Shown here: one piece after another, positions 17,517-25,727 of the stretch | Position numbering within the stretch: the first letter of the stretch is position 1 | Layout of the letters: every line of letters starts with the position of its first letter | NCBI GenBank assembly: GCA_030426245.1 | Contig: JAUHYZ010000026.1 | Location: forward strand, 1 to 32,975 | Direction: 5' to 3' | From: Alphaproteobacteria bacterium | Lineage (GTDB): Bacteria; Pseudomonadota; Alphaproteobacteria; Sphingomonadales; Sphingomonadaceae | Length of the DNA stretch: 32,975 nt | Notes under the pieces: model-generated | Databases searched by the model: none | What the model was told of the DNA's origin: nothing | What the model saw: the letters and a program-made list of their open reading frames with translations, nothing else | Made by a program: the position numbers and the translations under genes

Positions 17517-18812
17517 ATGCCAATAGCGATCAGAATGCCGGCACTTTCACCAACCATGGAGGAGGGCACACTTGCCAAATGGCTGGTAAAAGTCGGTGAC
17601 GAGGTTTCCGCCGGTGACATCATGGCGGAAATCGAAACCGACAAGGCGACGATGGAATTCGAAGCCGTCGATGAAGGCGTGATCGCGGATATCGCGATCG
17701 AGGAAGGCACTGAAAACGTGAAGGTGGGCGAGGTTATCGCCACTCTTGCGGAAGAAGGCGAAGATCCCGCCGAGGTTAAGCCGGTCACAGGCGGTGAGGC
17801 ACCCGCTCCTGCCCCGGAAGCGAGCAAGGCGGAATCTGAAAAGGCGCAAGCCAAGGAAGAGGCTCCCGCGCCCAATCCGGCACCTTCACCAGCTCCTGCG
17901 CCGGCAGCAAAATTCGAAAGCGGTGACCGCATCATTGCATCGCCGTTGGCCAAGCGAATCGCCGCCGATAAGGGCATCGATCTTTCCGCGATCAGCGGCA
18001 GCGGCCCGCATGGCCGGATCATCAAGGCCGACCTCGAAGGCGTTGAACCCGGCAAGGCCGCGCCTGCCGCCGCCGAGTCCAAGGCGCCAAGCGTGGCCCC
18101 GGCAGCGGCCGAAGACTTCGGCATTCCGCACGAGGTCGAAAAGCTTTCCGGCATGCGCAAGACGATTGCCCGCCGCCTGACCGAATCGAAGCAGCAGATT
18201 CCGCACATCTATCTCACCGTGGATATCCAGCTCGACGCGTTGCTCAAGCTGCGCAGTCAGCTCAATGCCGCGCTGGAGGATGACGGCGTGAAGTTGTCGG
18301 TGAACGATCTGCTGATCAAGGCGCTGGCCAAGGCCCTGCTGCGCGTGCCCGTGTGCAATGTTCAATTTGCCGGTGACAATCTGTTGAAGTTCAACCGCGC
18401 GGATATTTCCGTTGCCGTTTCGATCGATGGCGGCCTTATCACGCCGATCATCGTCGATGCCGGCAGCAAGTCCGTCAGCCAGATTTCGACCGAGATGAAG
18501 GATTTGGCGGGCCGAGCCCGCGAAGGCAAACTGAAGCCGGAGGAATATCAGGGCGGCACCGCCTCGCTCAGCAATATGGGCATGTTCGGCATCAAGCAGT
18601 TCGAAGCCGTCATCAATCCGCCCCAGGCGATGATCATGGCGATCGGCGCGGGGGAGAAGCGCCCCTATGTGGTGGACGATGCGCTTTCGGTGGCCACCGT
18701 GATGAGCGCAACTGGCAGCTTCGATCATCGCGCGATCGATGGGGCGGACGGGGCCCTGCTGATGAAGGAATTCAAGGCGCTGATTGAAAATCCGCTTGGA
18801 CTGATTGCATGA
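17517..18812 (+). CDS. pdhC: Pyruvate dehydrogenase complex E2, dihydrolipoamide acetyltransferase
   Basis: E2 core of the pyruvate dehydrogenase complex; transfers the acetyl group from lipoyl to CoA. One lipoyl domain with the lipoylated Lys43 in [15 protein letters not shown]; an Ala/Pro/Glu-rich linker; an E3/E1-binding domain ([21 protein letters not shown] onward, about residues 139-175); a second Pro/Ala linker; and a catalytic domain ending in the SFDHRAIDG motif with His404 and Asp408. Length 431 aa is usual for an alphaproteobacterial E2. The genes for E1 alpha and beta are not nearby, but E3 (lpdA) is two genes downstream, which supports pyruvate rather than another 2-oxo acid as substrate only weakly. 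Confidence 0.92.
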   Translation: MPIAIRMPALSPTMEEGTLAKWLVKVGDEVSAGDIMAEIETDKATMEFEAVDEGVIADIAIEEGTENVKVGEVIATLAEEGEDPAEVKPVTGGEAPAPAPEASKAESEKAQAKEEAPAPNPAPSPAPAPAAKFESGDRIIASPLAKRIAADKGIDLSAISGSGPHGRIIKADLEGVEPGKAAPAAAESKAPSVAPAAAEDFGIPHEVEKLSGMRKTIARRLTESKQQIPHIYLTVDIQLDALLKLRSQLNAALEDDGVKLSVNDLLIKALAKALLRVPVCNVQFAGDNLLKFNRADISVAVSIDGGLITPIIVDAGSKSVSQISTEMKDLAGRAREGKLKPEEYQGGTASLSNMGMFGIKQFEAVINPPQAMIMAIGAGEKRPYVVDDALSVATVMSATGSFDHRAIDGADGALLMKEFKALIENPLGLIA

Positions 18813-18832
18813 CGGTTTGGGCTTCCGTCTGA

Positions 18833-19213
18833 ATGACATTTAAGCAACCATCCCATGAGGCTGCCATCCGCGTCACCGCCATGCCCGCGGACGCCAATGC
18901 CTATGGCGACATTTTCGGCGGTTGGCTGTTCAGCCTTATGGATAGCGGAGCGGCGCTAACCGCGGCGCGCAAGGCAAAGGGCAGGGCAGTCACTATCGCA
19001 ATCGACGGGATGCAGTTTCATGAGCCCGTCAAGGTGGGGGACGAGGTCTCTGTCTATTGCGAGATCGAACGCTTTGGACGCAGCAGCATGTTGATCGATG
19101 TAGAAGCCTGGCGGCGCCAGCGGCACAATGAAGAAGCCGTGAAAGTGACCGAGGCGAAATTTACATTCGTGGCGATCGATGATGACGGGAATCCCCGTCC
19201 AGTGGAAAATTAA
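18833..19213 (+). CDS. Acyl-CoA thioesterase (hotdog fold, YciA-like)
   Basis: A 126-aa hotdog-fold thioesterase. The motif ANAYGDIFGGWLFSLMDSGAA (residues 21-41) contains the catalytic Asp37 and the Gly-Gly-Trp turn of the YciA/acyl-CoA thioester hydrolase family. The C-terminal half has the [23 protein letters not shown] strand pair. Substrate range in this family is broad; it is expected to release free acids from CoA thioesters in the cytosol. It lies between E2 and E3 of the pyruvate dehydrogenase complex, 20 bases after pdhC and 12 before lpdA, so it is part of the same transcription unit. Confidence 0.88.
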   Translation: MTFKQPSHEAAIRVTAMPADANAYGDIFGGWLFSLMDSGAALTAARKAKGRAVTIAIDGMQFHEPVKVGDEVSVYCEIERFGRSSMLIDVEAWRRQRHNEEAVKVTEAKFTFVAIDDDGNPRPVEN

Positions 19214-19225
19214 GGAGTTTCATGC

Positions 19226-20635
19226 GTGGCTGATCAGTATGATGTGATCGTTCTGGGTTCCGGCCCCGGTGGCTATGTCGCTGCTATCCGGAGCGCGCAG
19301 CTGGGCCTGAAAACGGGCATCGTCGAACGCGAACTGCTCGGCGGGATCTGCCTCAATTGGGGCTGCATTCCCACCAAGGCGCTCCTGCGCTCGGCAGAGA
19401 TCTATCACTATATGCAGCACGCAAAGGATTTTGGTCTGGCTGCGAAGGAGATCGAGGCCGATCTGGAAGCGGTGGTGAAGCGCAGCCGCGGCGTCGCCAA
19501 GCAGCTCAATCAGGGCGTTACGCATCTGATGAAGAAGAACAAGATCGCCGTTCACATGGGGGAGGGCACGCTGACCGGCCCGACCAGCCTGACGGTGGAA
19601 GGCGAAAAGGGCGAGGAAAAGCTCTCGGCCAAACATATTATCGTCGCAACCGGGGCGCGGGCGCGCGACCTGCCTTTCGCCAAGGCGGACGGCAAGCGCG
19701 TTTGGACTTATCGCCACGCGATGACGCCGCCGGAAATGCCCAGCAAGCTGCTGGTGATCGGCTCTGGCGCGATCGGGATCGAGTTCGCCAGTTTCTATAA
19801 CGATATGGGTGCGGATGTGACGGTCGTCGAAATGCTCGACCGGATCGTTCCGGTGGAAGATGCCGACGTTTCCACGTTCCTTGAAAAGCAACTGACCAAG
19901 CAGGGTATGTCGATCAAGACCGGCGCTGCGCTGGAAGAACTGAAAGTCACGCCCAAAGGCGTCTCTGCCAAGATCAAGGGCAAGGACGGCAAGGTGGAAA
20001 GCAGCGATTACAGCCATGTTATCGTTGCCATCGGCATTCAGCCCAATACCGAGAATATCGGGATCGACAAGCTGGTCGAGATGGATCGCGGCTTCATCCA
20101 GATCGACGATTCCGGACGGACGAAGAGCAAAGGCCTGTGGGCCATCGGCGATTGCACGCCCGGGCCATGGCTTGCTCACAAGGCCAGCCATGAAGGGGTG
20201 ACCGCGGCAGAGGCGATCGCGCAGGAACTCGGCAACAAGGACGTTCACCCGCACGGGCTCGACCGTAACAACATCCCAGGCTGCACATACTGCCATCCGC
20301 AGATTGCCAGCGTGGGCATGACCGAAGCCAAGGCTAAGGAAGCCGGCTACAAGGTGAAGGTCGGAAACTTCCCCTTCATCGGCAATGGCAAGGCGATTGC
20401 GCTGGGCGAGCCGGAAGGCTTCGTGAAAACCGTGTTCGACGAAAAGACCGGTGAATTGCTGGGCGCACATATGGTGGGTGCGGAAGTCACCGAAATGATC
20501 CAGGGCTATGTCGTGGGCAAGACGCTGGAGACGACCGAGGCCGAACTGATGCAGACCGTCTTCCCGCATCCCACGATCAGCGAGGCGATGCATGAAAGCG
20601 TTCTGGCCGCATATGGCCGTGTAGTGCACATCTAG
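19226..20635 (+). CDS. lpdA: Dihydrolipoyl dehydrogenase (E3)
   Basis: Flavoenzyme that reoxidises dihydrolipoamide with NAD+; a subunit of the pyruvate and other 2-oxo acid dehydrogenase complexes. FAD site GSGPGGYVAA (residues 11-20), redox disulfide CLNWGC (Cys42/Cys47), NAD site GSGAIGIEFASFY near residue 178, and the C-terminal active-site motif FPHPTISEAMHES with the catalytic His-Glu pair. 469 aa, full length. The start is GTG at 19226: AAGGAG at 19212-19217 precedes it by 8 bases, while the nearby ATG at 19222 is in another frame and stops after three codons. E3 is convergent with the AmpG-like transporter. Confidence 0.95.
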   Translation: MADQYDVIVLGSGPGGYVAAIRSAQLGLKTGIVERELLGGICLNWGCIPTKALLRSAEIYHYMQHAKDFGLAAKEIEADLEAVVKRSRGVAKQLNQGVTHLMKKNKIAVHMGEGTLTGPTSLTVEGEKGEEKLSAKHIIVATGARARDLPFAKADGKRVWTYRHAMTPPEMPSKLLVIGSGAIGIEFASFYNDMGADVTVVEMLDRIVPVEDADVSTFLEKQLTKQGMSIKTGAALEELKVTPKGVSAKIKGKDGKVESSDYSHVIVAIGIQPNTENIGIDKLVEMDRGFIQIDDSGRTKSKGLWAIGDCTPGPWLAHKASHEGVTAAEAIAQELGNKDVHPHGLDRNNIPGCTYCHPQIASVGMTEAKAKEAGYKVKVGNFPFIGNGKAIALGEPEGFVKTVFDEKTGELLGAHMVGAEVTEMIQGYVVGKTLETTEAELMQTVFPHPTISEAMHESVLAAYGRVVHI

Positions 20636-20674
20636 GTCCGGGGAGGGGATTGGCGCGGCCGCCCGGCCAGGGGT

Positions 20675-22003
20675 TCAATCCACTCTGGGTACTGCGTCTT
20701 CTTCATGATCGACCGGTTTGCCGATGCGAAGCATCGACATGATACCGATCGCAAGCACGATCAGCACGATCAGGATCGGCATCAGCACGTGGCTGCCGCC
20801 TACGCCCGAGGCCCAGGCGAATAGCGACGCCCCGATCGGGATGGGCAGATTGCCCAGCGAATTGTATATTGTGAACTGTGTCGCCGCGACACGCTTTTCC
20901 GAAAGGCGCATGCGGATCGGATTGGTACAAACCGTGCAGAGCGTCTCGGTCATGTTCCAGAATAGCGAGAATGCCACGAATACGGCTCCGATAGCGGCCA
21001 CATCCGGGGCTAGCAGATAGACGCCGCTGATCAGACCATAGCCTGCAAAGGTGATCATGCTCGCAAGTTTGGGCCCCAGTTTCACATTGAGCAGCGTGCC
21101 GATCGCCATGCAGGAGACCGATCCGATCAGGCCAACGATCGCCAGCATGGAGGAATATTCGAAGGTTTCGTAACCGGCCCTGCTGGTCGCGAACATCGGC
21201 CAGAAGGCGACAAAGGCACCGGCAACGGTCCGCAGCATCCCGTTGGAGACCAGATAAAGGAGGCTGTCGCGCTTTAGGATCGATTTGAAGGTGATCGCCA
21301 GAATGCGCAGCCATTCGGTTCCGTGCGCCTCGCGCGATTCGCTGGAGGCTTCGCCTTTGGTCCAGGGCAGGAGCCGCTCGCCAGGCCGCTCCCGCATCAG
21401 GATGCCGACCAGCAGGATGCCGCCGACCACCGGTATGAATGCGGTGAAGGCCGCGCCGGCGCCATAAGTGGCCAGCATATAGCCGCCCAGCGCTCCGCCA
21501 CCGGCAATACCCAGAGCCTGCCCGCCGAACATGAACGCGCTGGCGGGCCCCTGTTCGGCATCGGGCAGAATGTCTACGGCCATCCCGTCGATCGCCACGT
21601 CCTGCATCGCGCTGCCGCAGAAGATCACGAAACCGATCCACGAAATCAGCGCGACTTCGGAAAAGCCGGGATCCGTCAGCGACGCGGCGATTAGGCCGAC
21701 GACCATCAGCGACTGGGCCCCGATCAGCCAGATGCGGCGGCGGCCCATGGCAAGGAACGTGTAGCGGTCCATCAGCGCGGCGCCGATGAACTTGAAGCTC
21801 CAGGGCAGGTAACTGAAGCTGACGATCATCGCGATATCGCCTTCGGTTGCTCCATTGGAAGCAAGCCAGGCGGCCATTGCGACCACGAACAGCCCGATCG
21901 GCAGCCCCTGCGCGAAATAGAACAGCGTCATGACCCCGAAGCGGAGATTCCGGCTTTCGCTCAGGATCAGGTGCGGCACGGCGGCGCCTCCAGATGCTGT
22001 CAT
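20675..22003 (-). CDS. AmpG-like MFS permease (PAT family)
   Basis: Inner-membrane transporter of 442 aa with about 12 hydrophobic spans. Two features point to the AmpG/PAT (peptide-acetyl-CoA transporter) group: [12 protein letters not shown] in the first span and [18 protein letters not shown] in the fourth-fifth span region (AmpG has a comparable ATQDIAIDxWAVD). The substrate is not certain; AmpG carries anhydro-muropeptides for cell-wall recycling. The start at 22003 is chosen because GGAAGGGATGGG precedes it and it overlaps the upstream gene's stop (ATGA); a longer open frame to 22087 lies inside the acetyltransferase gene. It is co-transcribed with that gene. Confidence 0.82.
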   Translation of the reverse strand: MTASGGAAVPHLILSESRNLRFGVMTLFYFAQGLPIGLFVVAMAAWLASNGATEGDIAMIVSFSYLPWSFKFIGAALMDRYTFLAMGRRRIWLIGAQSLMVVGLIAASLTDPGFSEVALISWIGFVIFCGSAMQDVAIDGMAVDILPDAEQGPASAFMFGGQALGIAGGGALGGYMLATYGAGAAFTAFIPVVGGILLVGILMRERPGERLLPWTKGEASSESREAHGTEWLRILAITFKSILKRDSLLYLVSNGMLRTVAGAFVAFWPMFATSRAGYETFEYSSMLAIVGLIGSVSCMAIGTLLNVKLGPKLASMITFAGYGLISGVYLLAPDVAAIGAVFVAFSLFWNMTETLCTVCTNPIRMRLSEKRVAATQFTIYNSLGNLPIPIGASLFAWASGVGGSHVLMPILIVLIVLAIGIMSMLRIGKPVDHEEDAVPRVD

Positions 22004-22695
22004 CCCATCCCTTCCAATTGGCTCAGCGTTTCCTCGACATTGTCCAGCGGCAAGCGCGCGATGATTGCGGGACCCAGATCCCACCATTTGACCACCAGAA
22101 AGCGTTTCACCGTTTCAGGATCGAAGCGATAGCGGACGATGCGTGCAGGATTGCCTGCCACGATCGCATAGGGTGGAACGTCCTTCGTGACGATCGATCC
22201 CGCACCGATGACGGCCCCGTCCCCGATCGTCACGCCTTTGAGAACGATGCTGGCGGCACCGATCCACACATCGTTGCCGATCGTCGTCTTGCCGGTTCGC
22301 TCGCGCCCCTCGGGGTTCGCCGCTCGAATGAGCTCCGCCGATTGCGCAAGCGGATCGTCGGGAAACCAGTTCCGCTTGATCCGGAAATAGCTGGTGGAGA
22401 CATGGTGGATCGGATGCTCCGCACCGCCGATCTGGCATCCCCGGGCGAAGCTCACAAAACGGCCGATCCGCACACCGCCAAAGATACAGGTGCTGTCATT
22501 GACGAAGGTATAGCGCCCGATGGAATGCGCCGAAATCGCGCAATTGGGGCCGACATGGATCGGATCCTCGATCCTGACATGCGGTTTGACGACTGCAGAT
22601 TTCCTGACTGTCGAAGTCTTCCCGAATTTTCGACGCTTCCGCGGATTTAATCTGGAAAACAAACGTCTGCTCCGCCGGGAATCGCGCTCGATCAC
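22000..22695 (-). CDS. CatB-related O-acetyltransferase (left-handed beta-helix)
   Basis: A 231-aa acetyltransferase of the hexapeptide-repeat family. Hexapeptide rungs run from [20 protein letters not shown] through [17 protein letters not shown] to [53 protein letters not shown] and the loop NWFPDDPL resemble the xenobiotic/CatB-like active-site region. The acceptor is unknown; surface sugars are as likely as antibiotics. The start is GTG at 22695 with an in-frame TAG nine bases upstream and no clear ribosome site. It begins only 23 bases from attL, the copy of the tRNA-Ser 3' end. Before integration it lay directly behind that tRNA and may have been read from the tRNA promoter. Confidence 0.8.
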   Translation of the reverse strand: MIERDSRRSRRLFSRLNPRKRRKFGKTSTVRKSAVVKPHVRIEDPIHVGPNCAISAHSIGRYTFVNDSTCIFGGVRIGRFVSFARGCQIGGAEHPIHHVSTSYFRIKRNWFPDDPLAQSAELIRAANPEGRERTGKTTIGNDVWIGAASIVLKGVTIGDGAVIGAGSIVTKDVPPYAIVAGNPARIVRYRFDPETVKRFLVVKWWDLGPAIIARLPLDNVEETLSQLEGMG

Positions 22696-22718
22696 GCGAA
22701 GCTACACGGGTTTCGGCC

Positions 22719-22733
22719 TGGCGGACAGGGTGG
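22719..22733 (+). repeat. attL core, 15-bp copy of the tRNA-Ser 3' end
   Basis: TGGCGGACAGGGTGG, identical to 32849-32863 and in the same orientation. Read on the minus strand it is the last part of the tRNA T-stem/acceptor stem plus discriminator and CCA. The match ends abruptly on both sides, as expected of a recombination core. Confidence 0.88.
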
Positions 22734-22766
22734 AACTGGCAATATCGTTGTCTGTCAAACACTAAG

Positions 22767-22829
22767 GTTGGCTAACCGACCTTCTGCCTCTGACGGCGGC
22801 TTGCGGCGTCCAGCTTTAGTTGGCGAACC
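22767..22829 (+). repeat. Possible integrase arm-type sites, left end
   Basis: GTTGGCTAACC at 22767-22777 and GTTGGCGAACC at 22819-22829 differ by one base and lie 34 and 86 bases inside attL. The exact GTTGGCGAACC recurs inside the right end (32773-32783). Position and symmetry suggest arm sites for the integrase or Xis. An operator for the downstream ATPase gene is the alternative. Confidence 0.5.
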
Positions 22830-22848
22830 CTTTTGTGGGGTCCGTTAA

Positions 22849-24354
22849 ATGCTTCCGAAGAACGGCCGCACCAACATCCTGCAGGGGAACACTCACACGC
22901 CTGGCACTGGCCGAGATCGGTGGGGATCTTCGCTTGAGGATCTGGTTAGCGCCATTGAAGATGCCGATGCGCGGGCGGCGGAACTCAAGTATTGGCGTAG
23001 AGAATTGGAAGAAGCGCACGAACGCATCTTCGCCAAAGCCGAACGAAAGATCGTTGCTGAAACTGGTGGCGCGGCGATCCCGATAACGGCGCCGATTACA
23101 CTTCCAATCATAGATATCGGAGCGTGGCAGGGCGAACCGCCACCTCGCCAGTTTGCCTGGGGCAATTGGCTTCCGCTGGTGCAAACGACGATGCTGACCG
23201 GCAAGGGCGGTGTCGGCAAGAGCCTGCTGGCTCAAATGCTGATGACAGCGATCGCAATGGGCATCCCGTTTCTAGGCATGGACACGCGCAGCATGCCCGC
23301 GCTGTACTGGACGAACGAAGACGATCCTGACGAACTGTGGCGCCGCCAGGATGCAATCAATCAGATGCTCGGCATCGAAATGGCGGACCTGAAAGGCCGA
23401 CTACATCTAGTATCGCTCTGCGGCGAAGCCGACACTTCGCTTGTTACGTTTGATCACGATCTTCGAATGAAGACGACAGATGGCTGGGCAGAGCTGCGCC
23501 AGGCGATCGATCAATTGAAAATAGGCATATTTGCCATCGACAATGTGACCGATGCGATGGCTGGCGACATGAACGATGTACACCAGGTTGCGCAATTCGT
23601 GAATCTGCTGACCGGTGTCGCGATAGATACACAGGGCGCAGCTTTGTTGCTGCATCACCCGAACAAGGCCGGCGACGAGTGGCTGGGCAGTGTTGCCTGG
23701 CACAACAAAGTTCGTTCCCGATTGGTCCTGGAGAGGCCCGCAGACGCAGTTGATATGGATCTGCGCGTGCTTTCCAGCGCGAAGGCAAACTACGGTCCAC
23801 ATGGCGGCGATATCACACTTCGATGGCTGTCTGGTGCGTTCATTCGTGACGACGCGTTGCCGGAGAGCATGAGGGCAACGCTCGATCAGACAGCGCGATC
23901 GGCGGCTGACAATGAAATTTTCCTAGCGTGTCTTGCTCAGCGGAACATCCAGGAGCGGGCAGTATCGGAGAAGCAGTCGCCTACATACGCGCCGTCTGTC
24001 TTTGCAGAGATGCCCGAGGCCAAAGGGCTCTCCAAGAAGCGGCTCGCAGCAGCGATGGATCGGCTCTTTAGGCTCGGTAGAATTGAGCGCGCCGAACTTT
24101 GGAAAGGCCCAGATCGCAAGCCAGTCTATGGCCTTCACGAAGTTGCGGCTGATGGTGCGGGTAACGGTGCGGGCAACACGGTGCGGGCAACGGAAAGCGG
24201 TAGCCCGCAACCCGCAGAAAACCGTGCGGGCAACGCAGGCAACATACATACCCCCTCCTTACAGGAGGGAGGGGCGTCCCCTTCAGGGGCGACCGCCCCT
24301 CCTCCTGAATGGGATGACGACGACGATATCCCGATCGACTGGGGACCAACGTGA
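22849..24354 (+). CDS. RepA-like AAA/RecA-fold ATPase, probable element replication protein
   Basis: A 501-aa ATPase of the phage RepA/AAA_25 type. Residues 35-70 are a charged helix, likely a coiled coil. Walker A is GKGGVGKS (118-125), Walker B IGIFAID (225-231), a sensor-like LLLHHPNK lies at 267-274, and GSVAWHNKVRSRLVLE (280-295) matches the conserved region of RepA-type hexameric helicases. A helix-rich C-terminal part (about 385-445) resembles a winged-helix DNA-binding region. The last 60 residues are Gly/Asn/Pro-rich and acidic; that DNA holds four iteron-like repeats and hairpins. No primase domain is seen. First gene inside attL; GGGG lies 8 bases before the ATG. It likely drives replication of the excised circle. 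Confidence 0.8.
   Translation: MLPKNGRTNILQGNTHTPGTGRDRWGSSLEDLVSAIEDADARAAELKYWRRELEEAHERIFAKAERKIVAETGGAAIPITAPITLPIIDIGAWQGEPPPRQFAWGNWLPLVQTTMLTGKGGVGKSLLAQMLMTAIAMGIPFLGMDTRSMPALYWTNEDDPDELWRRQDAINQMLGIEMADLKGRLHLVSLCGEADTSLVTFDHDLRMKTTDGWAELRQAIDQLKIGIFAIDNVTDAMAGDMNDVHQVAQFVNLLTGVAIDTQGAALLLHHPNKAGDEWLGSVAWHNKVRSRLVLERPADAVDMDLRVLSSAKANYGPHGGDITLRWLSGAFIRDDALPESMRATLDQTARSAADNEIFLACLAQRNIQERAVSEKQSPTYAPSVFAEMPEAKGLSKKRLAAAMDRLFRLGRIERAELWKGPDRKPVYGLHEVAADGAGNGAGNTVRATESGSPQPAENRAGNAGNIHTPSLQEGGASPSGATAPPPEWDDDDDIPIDWGPT
24154..24234 (+). repeat. Four 12-bp iteron-like repeats inside the 3' end of the ATPase gene
   Basis: GGTGCGGGTAAC at 24154, GGTGCGGGCAAC at 24166 and 24180, CGTGCGGGCAAC at 24223, followed by a partial GCAGGCAAC at 24235. 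The first three copies start 12 and 14 bases apart. Lambda-like phages keep origin iterons inside their initiator gene, so this is a candidate replication origin. The encoded protein is a low-complexity Gly-Ala-Asn stretch, so codon bias alone could explain part of the repetition. Confidence 0.55.
24253..24300 (+). repeat. GC-rich hairpins next to the iterons
   Basis: CCCTCCT-TAC-AGGAGGG (24253-24269) and AGGGGCG-AC-CGCCCCT (24285-24300), both perfect, with a CCCC-TTCA-GGGG alternative (24278-24289) overlapping the second. They lie 10-70 bases after the iterons and may belong to the same origin-like region. They are in coding sequence. Confidence 0.5.
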
Positions 24355-24461
24355 GGGGGGTAGGCAAAAGTCTGGGGCCGTCCGAGCGCAGACCGGCGGC
24401 CAGGCGAAAAACTTCCGGCGCGAAATTGGCCAGAACTTTTTTCTTTAGAAGAGGTTAGAGC

Positions 24462-24725
24462 ATGAAAATCGACTTGCTGGGCATGCGGATTACGATCCGC
24501 CGGCAACCACCAAAGAGGCGCAAGGCGCCGACAGGCCGTCCTATCGGTCGGCCACGTCACGAACCGACATACGCAACGCGTGCCAGGGTCCGCGAGATGG
24601 CTGCCCAGGGCCTCTATCAGGCCGATATCGCCGCAGAAATAGGGATCAGCGCGCCGACGCTGTGTCGCCACTACCAGGCCGAGCTGGATGCTTCGCCGCA
24701 GATTATTGGAGGACAAAATGACTGA
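24462..24725 (+). CDS. Small helix-turn-helix DNA-binding protein
   Basis: An 87-aa protein. A very basic N-terminus (MRITIRRQPPKRRKAPTGRP) leads to GRPRHEPTYATRARVREMAA and then a clear HTH, GLYQADIAAEIGISAPTLCRHYQ (about residues 51-73). The same architecture is common in phage small HTH proteins that lie next to terminase genes, but a terminase small subunit cannot be claimed and no large subunit follows. The RBS is AGAGGTTAGAG. It is separated from the ATPase by 107 bases with no gene. It overlaps the next gene by 8 bases. Confidence 0.75.
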   Translation: MKIDLLGMRITIRRQPPKRRKAPTGRPIGRPRHEPTYATRARVREMAAQGLYQADIAAEIGISAPTLCRHYQAELDASPQIIGGQND

Positions 24726-24981
24726 CACGTTTCGATTGGACCTAACAGGATTCGACAATTCATCTGCTGCGGATCGCAGCAGGATCTTCTCGGCCATACT
24801 TTGCAGCCTGCCCAAGTCGAAGCGTGACGAAGTGCTTGGAGTGCTGGACGGCGTCACCACACCGCTGCGGCCGCGACAGATCGAGCGTGCCTTGCTGGCA
24901 ACCGACCTTAGCAATCGGGAAAGGCGTGCGGTGACTGCAGCGCTCAAGGAGTTCGATATTATCATGATGGTGCAGAAATGA
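24718..24981 (+). CDS. Hypothetical protein, 87 aa, element cargo
   Basis: I do not recognise a family. The start at 24718 has an ideal GGAGGA seven bases before it and overlaps the HTH gene's end; a longer frame from 24688 has no such site. It is all-helical in appearance with RQIERALLATDLSNRERRAVTAALKEFDII, which could be a winged-helix or HTH-like segment. No signal peptide or membrane segment. The stop overlaps the next start (ATGA at 24978), so these small genes form a tightly packed translated block. Confidence 0.7.
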   Translation: MTDTFRLDLTGFDNSSAADRSRIFSAILCSLPKSKRDEVLGVLDGVTTPLRPRQIERALLATDLSNRERRAVTAALKEFDIIMMVQK

Positions 24982-25235
24982 GCCCGGAAGAGGAAGCCGC
25001 CTCAACGGCACGGATCGCATCCACTCGCGCGATATTTCGCAAAGCTGCCGAGAAATGCGCCGAACATGGTGTGACAATCGAAGAGGCCGCAATCGCGGCT
25101 ATGTATGCTGCGTTCGACCTGGCAGAGGCCCATGCCGGGCCGGATATCGTTGCGATCGAGTGGCAGAGGAACGCTTGCGACGTGATTGAACGATCGATCA
25201 TGCAGGGTGGAAAGCGAAGCCCCGATGGCCGGTAA
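24978..25235 (+). CDS. Hypothetical protein, 85 aa, element cargo
   Basis: Unknown family. A soluble, Ala/Glu-rich helical protein (ARIASTRAIFRKAAEKCAEHGVTIEEAAIAAMYAAFDLAEA). Start by ATGA overlap with the upstream gene; it overlaps the next gene by 11 bases. No motif gives a function. Confidence 0.65.
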   Translation: MSPEEEAASTARIASTRAIFRKAAEKCAEHGVTIEEAAIAAMYAAFDLAEAHAGPDIVAIEWQRNACDVIERSIMQGGKRSPDGR

Positions 25236-25650
25236 TGCCGCCGGGCGTGTGCGCGGAATTCACTCAACCATGGCAATGGCTCGGCCGGCGCGCGCTCCGG
25301 CGGAGCTGGCCGCGATCGAGGAAGCCTTTGCTGCGATGCCGGACGGTCTTTCGCGACGCGCCAAGGCCGAACATCTCGCCTTCAGGGTTGCGAAGGAACT
25401 TATCGCTTTGAGTGAAGCCGATGACGCGCTTTCGGCATCGCTGGCCGCCGTTGGGGCGCTGTATGACCCGACACTGCAACTGGCGACCGATCCCGAGATC
25501 GGCTTGCACGATGATTTGGCCCAGCTTCGGATTGCCCGTTTCAAGGCGCGGGACTGCCGGTGGATATCGCATGATGCGTGGGCCCGCGAGACGGACGAAC
25601 TGAAAGCCGAACTTTCAAACCGGCTTGCCAGGCGATTTCGCCGAAGGTGA
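25225..25650 (+). CDS. Hypothetical protein, 141 aa, element cargo
   Basis: Unknown family. Predominantly helical, with an Arg-rich end (NRLARRFRRR) and a Trp-containing segment (CRWISHDAWARETDELKAEL) before it. The ATG at 25225 is chosen because it overlaps the preceding gene's stop and has GGAAAGCGAAG upstream; an earlier ATG at 25186 lies inside that gene. It is followed by a 77-base gap and then the capsid gene, where a phage would normally have terminase, portal and protease genes. None of those are present. Confidence 0.65.
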   Translation: MAGNAAGRVRGIHSTMAMARPARAPAELAAIEEAFAAMPDGLSRRAKAEHLAFRVAKELIALSEADDALSASLAAVGALYDPTLQLATDPEIGLHDDLAQLRIARFKARDCRWISHDAWARETDELKAELSNRLARRFRRR

Positions 25651-25727
25651 AAATTTTGGACAGAAACCGTATTTACGGCCAGCGGCCTAGCGCATGGTCA
25701 TGCCTTCAAAGTTGGAAGGACTGACAC

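Noticed and set aside
16940..18208. A 422-aa minus-strand frame over the universal stress gene and pdhC
   Set aside because: It conflicts with two well-supported genes; its composition (Ser/Ala/Gly repeats) reflects antisense of the Ala/Pro linkers of E2.
19220..20629. A 469-aa open frame antisense to lpdA
   Set aside because: Mirror of the coding frame of a conserved flavoenzyme; no family features of its own.
22004..22087. Earlier start of the AmpG-like transporter at 22087
   Set aside because: It would overlap the acetyltransferase by 88 bases; the 22003 start has a good ribosome site and a typical ATGA overlap.
22000..22695. The acetyltransferase as element cargo
   Set aside because: It lies outside attL on the chromosomal side and points the other way, overlapping the chromosomal AmpG-like gene.
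24154..24234. The repeats as a CRISPR array
   Set aside because: Copies are 12 bp and start 12, 14 and 43 bases apart, within a coding frame, with no cas genes nearby.
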